From positions 3,620,140 through 3,684,139 of the forward strand of contig NC_079384.1 in the NCBI RefSeq assembly GCF_021018895.1: DNA of 64,000 nucleotides. The letters are read 5' to 3'. A program made the translations under genes and the position numbers. The first letter of the stretch is position 1, and each line of letters starts with the position of its first letter. The notes beneath the pieces were generated by a model that worked only from the letters and a program-made list of their open reading frames with translations, had not been told where the DNA came from and did not search any database. This document shows positions 42,377-53,314 of this stretch, one piece after another. This DNA is from Seriola aureovittata. Its lineage: Eukaryota > Chordata > Actinopteri > Carangiformes > Carangidae.

Positions 42377-43886
42377 TCAGCGGTACCTCTCAGAGAGAGC
42401 CTGGGCCAAGTTGGACAGGAATTTGTCCAAGGCGACGTGGGCCTCAGGAGTGAATTCCTTAGGGAACATGATGGAGATCACCACGAGAAGGCAGTGGGAC
42501 AGCAACTGTGGACAGAGGAAACAATTTCATAGAAAAACATTTGGTCTCCACTGCAAAGATCGATCTTAACAATTTAGATAATTTCAATAGAACAACAGTA
42601 AAATCCCAATATGTGTCTGGAACATTTCAGTCTGTTATCAGATTTCTTTCGGTTGTATAACAGAAATTAAGACTTAAAACTGCGATTGAAATTGAATGGC
42701 TTGTTAAATATATTCCCCTCCCAAGCACTCATGCGTAATTTGTGCGTAAACCAAGCTCCCCCGCGCGTAAAGGTGCGCACAAATGTTAGTGAGAGAAGAT
42801 TATAACTTTTGCAAAATTTGAAAGTAACTACTAGAATATGATTTTAGCACAAAACTGATATCATGATATCCCGATGTGCATATGATGTAAGTGACCCCTG
42901 GCTCACCTTGAAGTTGGCCGGATCCACCCTCATCTGGAAGGCGTGCTTCTCACTGAGTTCCAGCAGGCCGCCGGTCAGGTCGTCGATCTTGGAGACAGCC
43001 AGACCTACTCCACTCATCACCTTCTTTCCGTGGCCTTTCACGGATGCAGAGCCGGGGTTCAGGTCGGGCCAGTGGGAGAAGTAGGTCTTGGTTTGCGGAT
43101 AGACGCTGAGCATCCTGTGGAGATGGAGGGAAAGTGAAGTGGTGTGTTGGAGAGCTGAGTCAGCTGAGCGTAAAACAAAGCAACAGCACTGAACTCATTA
43201 CATTAACGACGGTATTGCGACTTCTAATCACTTTTTCTGTACTGCCTTTTGACAGTGTGTGTGCTCCAGTGGCGCAATCGGTTAGCGCGCGGTACTTATA
43301 AGGCAGTATCCAGCGGAGTGATGCCGAGGTTGTGAGTTCGAGCCTCACCTGGAGCATAGGGTTTCCTTTGGTTATAATTACAAAAAAGAAACACTACCGT
43401 AAATCCTTGTCTGCCCATCCTGTATCTGTGGTCTGAAAATATGTTTAATGACTACGATGATTTACTCCTTAACGATCTCAAATTAATCTAATGATTTAGA
43501 GCGCACGAGCAATGCACAGGATTATCACTTTTTCTTTTTTGTTAATTTGGTTTGACTTCACGTTGTTACTAGATAATCTAAGTGAAGCAGTCACCAAAGA
43601 AACATAATTCACCTAATAAGTTTTCCTAAGTGAGACAATATCACAGGTTGGACCCGAGATTTTGTTGCACCGATGCTCCATTAACAAGAGCCGTGATATG
43701 AGGTCTGCAGAATCAAAGTAAAGAATAAAAAAAAACATGGCATAAACTATCTCTGGTTTTAATTTGAAATACAGGTAAACAGGACACTCACCTGCTCACT
43801 GCATCAGCTCCAATTGCATCTGCTGACTTGGAGATTTTGCCCCACAGTGCCTTGACTGCAGCCTTGTCTTTCTCAGTCAAACTCAT
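42377..43886 (-). CDS. hba: haemoglobin subunit alpha, adult type
   Basis: This is the oxygen-carrying alpha chain of red-cell haemoglobin. Three coding exons on the minus strand, 43886-43792, 43114-42907 and 42505-42377, give 143 residues with the universal globin intron phases (intron 1 splits the Arg 32 codon, intron 2 falls between codons). The N-terminus [17 protein letters not shown] and the C-terminus LSERYR are typical of adult teleost alpha chains. The distal His is at 60 (GHGKK), the proximal His at 89 (SEKHAF), and '[11 protein letters not shown]' covers the CD corner. Intron 1 (677 bases) contains a tRNA-Ile(TAT) gene on the opposite strand. The gene is head to head with the beta chain, whose ATG is about 2.4 kb away. 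Confidence 0.97.
43263..43356 (+). tRNA. tRNA-Ile (anticodon TAT) with intron, inside alpha-globin intron 1
   Basis: This 94-nt gene is on the plus strand. The acceptor stem is GCTCCAG pairing with CTGGAGC, with discriminator A. The A box contains TGGCGCAATCGG and the B box GAGTTCGAGCC. The anticodon arm reads GGTACTTATAAG and is interrupted by an intron of about 20 nt just after the anticodon, as in other vertebrate tRNA-Ile(TAT) genes. It lies antisense within the first intron of the adult alpha-globin gene. Unlike the five array copies it has no T4 terminator next to its 3' end: the next bases are 'tagggtttcctttgg'. Its intron differs from that of the array copies. Confidence 0.93.
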
Positions 43887-43943
43887 GTTGCTTCTCTCTC
43901 TTTCTCTACCTGATGGCGATGCCCGGTAAGTTTGGACTTCTAC

Positions 43944-43975
43944 TTAAATTCAGTTGGCTCCGCAGTCCCACCCAC
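43944..43975 (-). promoter_or_regulatory. alpha-globin proximal promoter elements
   Basis: Read on the minus strand, a GTGGGTGGG (CACCC-type, KLF-binding in globin promoters) at 43967-43975 is followed by a TATA-like ATTTAA at 43944-43949, about 58 bases before the ATG. Order and spacing fit a globin promoter. The TATA match is imperfect. Confidence 0.5.
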
Positions 43976-45137
43976 GGGAACGGATGCCAAACCGCGTCCC
44001 CTGACGCAGATGGGACCCCTTCATCCACGCCCAAAAGAACCTTCAGTGGCCGGATGCCAGCCGGAGAGGTGGTATCAGCTGGACACATCGTGGGCGTCAG
44101 TTGGCAAAAAATAAGATCATTTACGTATCAAGTGCAAGAGTCTGCACATGTGATCGTACGGTCTGATATATAGAAGTTAGAGGTGAGGCAGGGTTCACCG
44201 GGAGGACATCTAAGGTCACAGGAGTCAGGAGCAGAGATGTCAGGTGCAGAAACTCAGAGACATAAAACAGAGCGGGAAAAATAGTAATAGTAATCAAATT
44301 AGCAGCTCACACGTGCACAGAGGGATTTACAAGACTAAACACCCAACTTAAGTTTTCAGACACATTTTCCACCTGAAACAAGTTAAGCTCAGATGAAAAT
44401 GCAACAAAAACAAAAAAACTGCGTAAGCAAAAAACTCATGATTTTACATTTCCACGTGCTAAAGGCCTTTGGGTGCTTGTTCACCAAATATCAGTCAGCA
44501 GAAACTCTTGCACCACAGAAGGAAAGTTCAATATTTTCGTACAGAGTGAGAACTCTCTGTTGACGAGCTTGTTTTTGAAGTGTTGTTTTTGATTCCAACA
44601 CAGGCCAAACACAAGATATTAGGTTTTAATTCTGTTTTTGTTTTTTTTTTTTCTATGGTTCCAGACCAAATCCACACATTTGACCCACGAGGTGCATGTT
44701 GGGGGATTTGTTTAATCCCCACATTAAAAAAAAACCTGCGTTTTATTTATTAAGACAGAAAAATGTTGTAGGTCATTTAAGGATACAGGTTTCAGAAAAT
44801 CAGATGACAGATTGGAAATGCTGCAAACAAAGGACTGCAAAACTATTCGGCTAATAAACATGTATTTTACATTAACCACAGCAGGCTGCAACGCATTAAT
44901 TATTGCATTAGGAAATCAATTTAAAAAAAGACAGATACAACCGTATCATGTCGCAGCTGTGTAAATCATACAAGATTTATCAGTGATTGAATTTTTTTAA
45001 TTCGACCATTTTTTTTTTTTTGGCTCTGGTCATTAATGTGTTTCCTATCATGGGGGTGAAATATTGCTCCAAACCTTTATCACCGAGCTCAAGTATTTTC
45101 TTAATCAAAACATTTGTGGATGTGGGCAGCGAGTGTG

Positions 45138-45190
45138 TGGGTGGAGGGGGCGCTGCTGCAGATAACGCCAGTGTGGCTTCAGAGATAACG
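45138..45190 (+). promoter_or_regulatory. GATA and GT-box cluster, candidate erythroid enhancer
   Basis: Within about 50 bases there is a GTGGGTGGAGGGGG run (KLF/GT-box type), CAGATAAC at 45159-45166 and AGATAA at 45183-45188. The block is locally GC-rich in an otherwise AT-rich spacer and lies between two divergent globin genes. Motif content and position are seen directly; enhancer function is inferred. Confidence 0.4.
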
Positions 45191-46083
45191 CGACACTCCG
45201 CCACAGTCTGGCAAACACGCACGTTTGGCTCAATTTACTCACATTTAAAAATTCAGACTCACTGAAGTTGGTTTTCATGATTTAAGAGAAGAACACGTGC
45301 CTATATTTGATTTTTTTTTTAAGCCTCTTATGTTTGTGATATACAGCAATAAATGCAATTCAGCTATTTAATTTTTACAATCTTTGACAAATATTAGACT
45401 AATATGGATATTGATATTTATATTGAAATAAATCTGGATTCTCACACTTGTTATTCATTGTTTCTCAGGCTGTTTTCACTGAAATATTAACACATGTAAG
45501 TTGGTATTTTAACAAATAATGAATGCATTAATAATGTGGTTTCCCTATGAGGGAAAAGTTATGGCCTTAACTTCAATAAATGATGATTTAATGTGCAATA
45601 ATACAGCTAAAAGAGCTCGGTGAAGTAGTTTCTGGTTCAGTTCTGGTTCTTGTAGTGCAGAACACAAGGCCTGTGCTGCCAGTTAAATGAGGTTAAAGGA
45701 GCAGAGCGAAGGCTGCAAAGACTTTGCCAAAAACTGAATTTAAACAGTTGAATGTTCAGTTTGTCCTGATTTGAAATTCTGTTTGGAAACGTATTAATTT
45801 CAAACAAGAAAATACAATTGAATAAATATATTAAATGTTCTAATTTGCAGTTTTTCCTTCACATGCACAAAGACTTGATCCGTCTGTAGTTTGACTCTGT
45901 ATCTAACAGCTTCTAATCGCCCCGTAAAGCTGCATCTTGCAAAAGTAATCGCCCTCTCAAATTTGACTTGTGCTCATATCGCTCGACATTGACTCCAATT
46001 TTTTTTTTTTGGCATGTATACAAATCTGTAATGCGATCAAACCAATATCAAAACATCCAGAAACTTCTGGTGACTTCTGCGGT

Positions 46084-46168
46084 TTATCTGAGACGCTTCA
46101 TCTCCAGCCTATCACAGCCGTCCTCTCCTTCAGGGCGGGGGGGGGGGGGGGGCTCGGAGACATTTAAA
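46084..46168 (+). promoter_or_regulatory. beta-globin proximal promoter elements
   Basis: TTATCT at 46084-46089 is an inverted AGATAA (GATA-1 type). A G-run with a GGGCGGGG core follows at 46133-46152, then a TATA-like ATTTAAA at 46162-46168, about 75 bases before the ATG. The long G-run may stand in for the CACCC box read on the other strand. Confidence 0.5.
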
Positions 46169-46242
46169 TAAACGCTCTTCGGACAGTTGCACTATTCAGC
46201 GTTTTTGTTTTTAAGCCTGAACACAAAGAACCAAGAGCAGCC

Positions 46243-47066
46243 ATGGTTGACTGGACTGAGCAGGAGCGCGGCATCATCTCCGGCATCTTTGCCAACATGG
46301 ACTATAACGACATCGGCCCCAAGGCTCTGTGCAGGTACGGACAACATTGCTCTTCAAATGCAACTGCAATCATTTGCCTGTAGCCACATTTTGTGAAAAA
46401 TGCATTGAGAATTCTTTCATCCTCCAACTCCCTGCTAACTTCTCACCTGCCCCCCCCCCCCCCCCCCCCCGCAGGTGTCTGATCGTTTACCCCTGGACTC
46501 AGAGGTATTTCGGCTCCTTCGGAAACCTCTACAACGCTGAGGCCATCAAGACCAACCCCAACATCGCAGCCCATGGAGTGACGGTGCTGCACGGTCTGGA
46601 CCGGGCTGTGAAGAACATGGACAACATCAAGGCCACCTACGCCGAGCTGAGCGTGCTGCACTCCGAGAAGCTGCACGTCGACCCCGACAACTTCAGGGTA
46701 AAGTTTCACCATCCTGAAACTTTTTCTCTAATGCAAAATCTTTCACTTCACTTTATCATCACAGAAAAAAAAAGCTTTACACCACAGAAAATATTACAGA
46801 AAAATCAAAGGGAGCAGATTCATATTTAAATCTTGGCTTATGCACAAACATTTTAAAAAACTTTTCCATGATGCTAAATTCACTTATGAACACAAATCCA
46901 CGTAAACGAATATAAAATGACCCCCCTCTTTGAACAGCTGCTGGCTGACTGTCTGACCATCGTCATCGCCGCCAAAATGGGAGCCGGCTTCACCCCAGAC
47001 ACCCAGGCCGCCTGGCAGAAGTTCCTGGTCGTGGTGGTGTCCGCTCTGGGAAGGCAGTACCACTAA
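46243..47066 (+). CDS. hbb: haemoglobin subunit beta, adult type
   Basis: This is the beta chain that pairs with the alpha chain above. Exons 46243-46334, 46475-46697 and 46938-47066 give 147 residues, with the standard exon lengths of 92, 223 and 129 bases. Hallmarks are MVDWTEQER at the start, '[13 protein letters not shown]', distal His 64 (AHG), proximal His 93 and the C-terminal GRQYH. Counting the initiator Met, residue 94 is Ser (F9) and the last residue is His. Both are associated with strong pH dependence (Root effect) in fish haemoglobins. Residue 3 is Asp, where many fish have Glu. Intron 1 (140 bases) ends in a 21-base poly-C run directly before the acceptor. Confidence 0.97.
46450..46470 (+). 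repeat. poly-C tract at the beta-globin intron 1 acceptor
   Basis: A run of 21 C residues followed by GCAG. It serves as the polypyrimidine tract but contains no T. Confidence 0.9.
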
Positions 47067-47148
47067 ACCCCAGCAGCCTCCGCCCCTGGTCACCCGAGGG
47101 AGATCTCTAACGTCTGTTCACATGTGTTATGTGTCTCCTTCATGAAGA

Positions 47149-47154
47149 AATAAA
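47149..47154 (+). terminator. poly(A) signal of the beta-globin gene
   Basis: AATAAA 83 bases after the stop, the usual distance for a globin gene. Confidence 0.85.
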
Positions 47155-50100
47155 AGCCCACTAAAGCAAAGCTGAACCCACTTGTTTGCGCCATTTCTTC
47201 TTTTATGAGTGCGTAATTACGCACAGCCATAGCTTTGGTAATGGCTGGACCCTAAACCGCCATAATACTAATTCAACATTATCAAAATCAAATATATATA
47301 TATCAGATTAGTGATACTTTGTAATACTGACAGGATTTATAGTGTCTTTATTGGAGGTTTAAGGGGGTTTATAGTTGTCATTGCATTGCAGTGTGAGGGG
47401 CCATTGGGGGCCTCAAACAGTGAACCTCTGCTGATCTCAGCGTCAGTTTTTAATGTTAAATTATTCACGTGTAAGCTACTGTGGTTCAGGTTCTGTATTT
47501 ATTCATTGAACTGGAATGCCTTGCAGAAGACAACGTCGCCTTTTCCTTCATGTTATATTAGCGAATCCACCTAATATTCACTGTACTGGCTCAGATGACA
47601 AGAAAAAATTAAACGGACTTAACTTTGATTTTAGGCAACATATTGGAGGATCGGTATGAGGTCAAAGGGCGCATCATAGCGGTAAAGCCTAAGATACTAC
47701 GGAGTTGACGATATGAAACTACTCGTCCACACAGGTAACACCCCTCCATATGCATCACGTCCTCACCAATATCACATCTACTGTAGAAAGCACCATGTCA
47801 TTCATCCCAATATTCAATATCACTGCGCTAAAATATGAGGAATTAGAAACAACTGAAGGTGTAACTAACATCAACGTCAGCTAAGGACTTTAAATCAACC
47901 GTTAGATGTTAAGTTAAACTTGTTTCGATGCTGCACAGTTTGAACTCTCGAGAACCAGAGTTCACAAGAGTTCACGAGTCATTCTCAACCTGTAATGACT
48001 TTTCTTTGTGTCTAGGTTTAAATATGATATTTAAACATTTCAAATATGAAATGAGAATCTCTCTAAACTTGGGCAAGAGAAAACTTAATTTTTTTTTATC
48101 TTACGTTTGTTTTTTTAGGACAATGTGTATTTGTTTCTTCTATATTTACATTGCATTGTATGTTTTTTATTGCGCAAATAAACCTCTCAAGGTGTTCTCA
48201 CTTGTTAGATCACATTTCTTGGAACGAGCTATTTTTCAGAATATTTTTAACAAATTATTCTTTTATTAAAAAATGATAAGAATGATTAGAGACTGTGGGC
48301 GCAGGCTCTTTGTATATGCAGACTGAAGGAATCCTCATACTTATTGTGTTTTTCAGGGTCAGCTGAGGACAAAGGGGATCACGTGAACTCACCACACATT
48401 TCGACTATCTCAGACTGCAGTTCAAAGCCGATAAGAGCTCCGACCCTCCCGAAGCCTCAGTGTGAAGAATGGCGGTCAAAGCCACACGACACCTGACCCA
48501 CGAGAGAAAAACAAATAAGGTGAAGAAACTAGAATCATTAACTTCAACAGGCAGAGAGAGCTGGACATATTATCTGCCATGTTGAATGTTGATGCATTTT
48601 ATTTTAAACCATCTTTTCTTTGTGCTTTCCTCTCACCACCGAATGATTTGTGGCTGCATGAGAGGTTTGAGAAAGCTGACTTCATGAAAGAAAAATGTCT
48701 TAGTGGAAAGTAAAACTAAAACAAAAACAATTCAAAAACTAAAACCTAATTCAATTCTAATTAACTAGCCCATGGAAACTTTGATGGACATTAAAATCAA
48801 AATGTTCAATACTTGATTGCAAAATCAGCAATATTTTCTTGACCCCGGCCGCCATAGATTTGTTTTTCAAATTTATCAATACACCCAGACAAGGTGGTGT
48901 AGCAGTAAGTCACAGCGTGTAACTTCCTGTTGAAACCAGCAGGTGGCCCCATTTGAACGTCTCATGAAGGTGGACTTGAGGACTAGTTGGCATTTCACTT
49001 TTTATTTTTGCAGTCGGCCAAGGCAAAATGAAATGTTTAAGCATATTTGAATCATGCTTCCACAAAATCACAATCACGTAGGCATAAGTCACATTACACG
49101 AGTGTGTGTTTGATTTTACTGGTCTTTGCGGTTTCTAATCTTCTTGTGGTAAATGCAGTAATTCTGATGTTAATGGTTTGGAGTTCTTAATGGAAAAACT
49201 AGGAAATAAGAAGATCCCAAGGTTGTCTTAAGTATGCTTCTTTCCCGAGAGCATCACATGTGTATTATTTCAGCACCAGAGACAGCTCAGCATTTATAAA
49301 GTTGATTTCAGCACCAGAGACAGCTCCGGAATTTATTACACATTTATTTAAGCACGAGCGACAGCTCAGTATTTATTACAACTTCATTTCAGCTCCAGAG
49401 ACAGTTCAGTATGTAACATTGTTAATTTTCTTTAAACCAAGTTTGAAAACAAGACCTGCACTTAAAAAATACATTTCTAAAGGTGAATACAGGCAATAGT
49501 GGAAGGTTACATCTACTTCAAAGCAAGACAATGCAACTCTTGGTGAACAGCGGCCTCTGCAGCCAGAAGTGGCGACTACAGACTCATGTCAAGTCAGCAT
49601 TCAGCTAATGTGATTGACCAAAAACCTCTGAACCCACAGCCGTTGTGGGCTAAAATGCAGATGCTAGGAGCTAGTGTCTTTGCTTTGTTGCATATTGTTG
49701 CTTTAGGTGAACATATGAATTGCATTGTTTGCAGTCTGAAGAGTAACATACGTGTCCCTGCAGCCTCTCATGTCTCAGCTCTCCTGATGATATGGGGCTC
49801 TAAACAGGAAAACAGAAAGTTACAACTTCTTTATGTGTGGCATTAAAAATATATGAGCAAGAGTTTTTTTTCTTTCTTACGTGATCATTGTATATAAGAG
49901 TATTGCATTACTGCAAATGCCTCCTCTCTGAGACAAGGGAAACAGACACCCCTGAAAGGAGCATTTCCAACAGGCAACACCGCAATAAACAGCTGGAACT
50001 AAACCAAAAACAAAGAGGAGAAAAAAGACAGATTAATGAATACTGAAAATACTTGCAAAGTAGATTATGGAAAATATGATTAGAAATAGCATCAGGACTT

Positions 50101-50208
50101 AAATTGGAGTTACCTTGTTTTGCTTGGCTGTCAGCAGCATGGCTAATGCCTCGTCACCTTCTCCTGCTGTCTGTCAAGCTGCAGAGGCAGGTCTTCAGGT
50201 TCACAACT
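47155..50208. other. spacer between beta-globin and the THAP-like gene
   Basis: No further globin exon is visible. An ATG-initiated frame near 48470 runs for about 40 codons and contains a possible splice donor, but it resembles nothing known. A short minisatellite lies at 49268-49420. Confidence 0.5.
49268..49420 (+). repeat. minisatellite, about four units of 40 bases
   Basis: The phrase 'cagcaccagagacagctc' recurs about every 40 bases, each time followed by an AT-rich 'atttattaca'-like stretch. The third and fourth units are diverged ('agcacgagcgacagctc', 'cagctccagagacagttc'). Confidence 0.8.
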
Positions 50209-51286
50209 TTAGCTCAGAGGCTCCTCATATTCTTCTGTCTCTATCTTTACAGTCACAGTCTTTATTTCCGACTCCACTGATTCCTCTTCTGACACCGAGT
50301 CTACGGACAGCTCCTCTGAGACTCCAGAGGCCCCTGATATGACTCTGATCTTAAACAAACAATTATAGAAAAAAAAAGGAGGAATACAAAAGGAAAATGA
50401 AAATCTTAAGTGCCAAAATAAAACAATTATTTATTCTGTTATCCCAAGTACCTGTCAGCATCTGTAGCTCTCTAAGTGTCATAATAGCTGCTTGAATCTC
50501 TACCAGGATAAGAGCACGGGTCATATCTAAAACTCTTGACCAGTGTGTAGTTTGCAGTCACAAAATTAAGAGGAAAAAGTGTAAATGTATAGCTGTGAAT
50601 AAACAACACAAATATGTAAAAGCTGAGCAAGAAGAGACAATTACTCATGTTTCAGGATTCCCACATTCACTTGGAATGAAATGATTTACACGCTCCTCAG
50701 TCTGGCAACCCACATCTTTATGAACTTTAGACTAAGAACTTTCAAATAAGTTAAAACACAAATATTATGCCTAACTTGACTGATATTAATATATTGGATG
50801 TGTAGAAAAGATATTGATTGCCTTTACAGTAATTACTATAAATATATGCTTGGAATAAAAATACAATCATGGTTTCCCTTATACTGATATCTAATTTGTA
50901 CTATACAAATGTTTGTGTATGTATTTTAAATTGTGGCCAGTAGATGTCGCAATGTTCAAATGAAGCATAAAGAAATTAAGCTTTTCTCGATCCACTTTGA
51001 TGGACTGGTTCAGCTTCAGGCACATCCCCAGCACTCACCGGCAAACCCTCCGGAGAGGTTGTCTTCCGTCGGGTGCGGCCGGACGGCAAAGCCCATCTGA
51101 GCCTGGGTGTAGTTGGTGAAGCTCTCCGGGGAGAAGTGGAGGATGAAGACTTTCAGCCTGGTGGTCCGAGCGTCCTCTGGCAGCCCGAGGATCTGCAAGC
51201 CACCGGAGAGCCCGCACTGGGTCGGCGGGGAAAGACAGCAGCTTGGTTGTGCTCTTACAACCCGGGAAATTACATGAGGTCACCAT
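50209..51286 (-). pseudogene. THAP-like domain gene with a one-base frameshift
   Basis: Three minus-strand exons fit together: 51286-51039, 50526-50452 and 50333-50209. Both introns are GT-AG and phase 1, and the stop is at 50211-50209. The first exon opens MVTSCNFPGCKSTTKLLSFP with 'DPVRALRWL', then 'GLPEDARTTRLKVFILHFSP', which follows a THAP zinc-finger pattern (C-x4-C ... W ... HF). Between 'RWL' and 'QILGLP' (near 51196-51199) the frame shifts by one extra base. The expected third zinc ligand is Phe instead of Cys. Exon 2 encodes a hydrophobic helix (TRALILVEIQAAIM) and exon 3 an acidic Ser/Glu-rich tail ending YEEPLS. Correcting the shift would give 148 residues. It may be a young pseudogene or a sequencing error. 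THAP proteins usually bind DNA; its role here is unknown. Confidence 0.6.
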
Positions 51287-51554
51287 CCCGGTAAACCGCG
51301 GGAGGCTTACTAGCTAACCATGCTACAGTTCCCCAAACAAGCTAACAACACTACAACTGTTGCCATCACTGCAACTCCGAAAAGTTGACCTAAACACGAA
51401 AACAACGATATATTATACTATATATTCTGAACACGCATTATAAACTGTTAACATTATACACACAATTTGTGGCAAATGCACTTTTGAAGAAATTATAGAC
51501 ATTTATTCCATATTTGTAAATAAAGCGAGTACGGTAGGTGAACTCCTCCTCTAC

Positions 51555-51630
51555 AGCGACTTCCTCGTTTTCTTCTTCGTCGCTTGAATTGGCGGTAGGA
51601 AGACTCAATACCGCCATCTACAGGATTGAT
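51555..51630. repeat. short fish repeat with GGCGGTA / TACCGCC inverted pair
   Basis: It reads 'tcttcttcgtcgcttgaa', 'ttggcggtagg', 'taccgccatctac'. I associate this with a common short fish repeat found next to genes. The 7-base inverted pair is at 51591-51597 and 51609-51615. Confidence 0.45.
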
Positions 51631-51639
51631 GTGAAGTGT

Positions 51640-53314
51640 CAGTATTCTGAATGTTTCCCACCTGTTCCATTTAGTCTTTCATAACGTGTTTTTGTTGATA
51701 AAAGCTGTCATTTTAAGTTAAAATATTTTATCTTATTTTATTTTTTTCAATTTTCCATCGGTGTCTAAAAGTTATAAAAGGAAAACGTAACCCTCCCTCC
51801 CTCCACATCTCCTGCACAGCCGTGAGCACGCGGTCACAGCCCGTCACGTCAGAGAGGCAGAACCTCCCAGCGCCTAAACTTTTCCCGTTGTTGCGGTTTT
51901 GGTTTTCCTTGGCTTGTGTTGAGGTGAGTGGTGATGAACGAGGGGACTGAGCTGCCAGTGCCTCGAGTTCACAGCGAATTAGCCAAAAGACTAAAACAAA
52001 TATAGCTAACTTGTGTCTTGCCAACGTACACACATTAGCTACTAAGCTAATGTAATAAGTTAATTAGCTAAGGTTAGCTCTCTCTTTCTCACTCGTTCAG
52101 TCCTTTTAAAGAAAAATAAATGTTCTCTAATATCATTGTTTATCGTGGTAGGCATACAGGCTAATGTACTGTACTTAAGGGGAGACACTACAGGTGAACT
52201 TAGTAAAATTTGTATCTAATAACCACGTTTATATGCAAATGAGGCGTTAACCAATTAAAATGCGCCAATTTGCATACATTTGCCAAGGCACTGCATGTGA
52301 ATAGGATAAAAAAAATGAACTAAAAGATTTCACCCCAGTTAATTGTTGACATTAAGACACTATTTCCCCCTGAAATTTTATATTTAAAAATGCAGATTGT
52401 TCAGTGTATTGAGGGGAAATCTAAACATGTAAACAGATAGAGGGTAAAACAAGCACCACCTTAATGTGTATTTTGGAGGTTTTCTTTCCATTGGTGTGAA
52501 AGAAGACATGTTATGGATGCTAAATAGACTGAAGTCTTAAAATTGACCAGTACATGAAAAAACCTGCCTGTAGTGTCCTGCCTTAAAAATTAACTGCATC
52601 ATTTTAATTGTAGGCTCCTAATTTAATAACTATTAATTCTGTTGGTTTGTTATATAATAGATCGTCATCAATGACAACAGATACATGGTAAAGACAGACC
52701 TCCCTCAAATATGAAAGGAAGAAATTGCAGGTACACAGTGTAACTAAGTCATTTTGTGTGATGTGCAAAAATAAACGAGTTATTCTTGAAAATCCTTAGT
52801 TCACTATGTCCCTCTCCCTGGTGCAGTCAGTTATTCTAAATATATACTAGAAACTAGTAGACTAGAAAACATGCACAATGTGCCATAGGTTCCTTTGTTG
52901 TTGCTTGCTCTTGTGATAAAACTAGAAATAGTGAATATTGAAGAAGACCATTGTCTCTGTGTGAGTTGATAATTTTGTAGAAATATGTTGAGTATTAAAC
53001 ATTATGAGAGGTGCCCTTTTTTGAGCCCCTGCTCCCCAAAATGTCTGTGCAAGTCCCTGAGTGCCTGAGACATGGCTATAAACTATATGTAAAGATACTT
53101 TCCATATAAAGTCTATGGTCACATTATTTTTTATGCATTATTAAGTCCTTGAAGATATATTGTTATACAGCATAACAAACTCTAGTATATTAATTGCACA
53201 TTTTTTATTATTACAAAACCTTACACAATAACAACAACTACACAAACATAAATATTTCATATCATATAGCATCATAAATGTCTCGTATACTTCCTAGAAA
53301 CACGTGGCTGAGTC
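51640..53314. other. spacer with a possible untranslated exon
   Basis: No coding sequence is supported. A GC-richer block at about 51,790-51,922 ends in a good donor ('gttgag|gtgagtgg') and could be a non-coding first exon on the plus strand; I see no downstream exon for it. The rest is AT-rich. Confidence 0.35.
53204..53209 (-). terminator. possible poly(A) signal of the divergent alpha-globin gene
   Basis: AATAAA on the minus strand, about 106 bases after the stop codon. Confidence 0.6.

Larger units (their letters stand above)
43887..46242. other. shared upstream region between the divergent alpha- and beta-globin genes
   Basis: This stretch contains no exon. On the alpha side it holds a TATA-like TTAAAT and a CACCC box. 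On the beta side it holds ATTTAAA, a TTATCT (GATA) site and a G-rich run. A cluster of GATA and G-rich motifs lies near the middle (45138-45190). It is the natural place for shared erythroid control of the pair. Confidence 0.6.

Noticed and set aside
47928..48269. Plus-strand open frame of 113 codons after beta-globin
   Set aside because: AT-rich, Phe- and Tyr-heavy composition, no family resemblance and no splice support.
48470..48600. ATG-initiated frame beginning MAVKATRHLTHERK with a possible donor
   Set aside because: Short and unlike any known protein; no continuation exon could be found.
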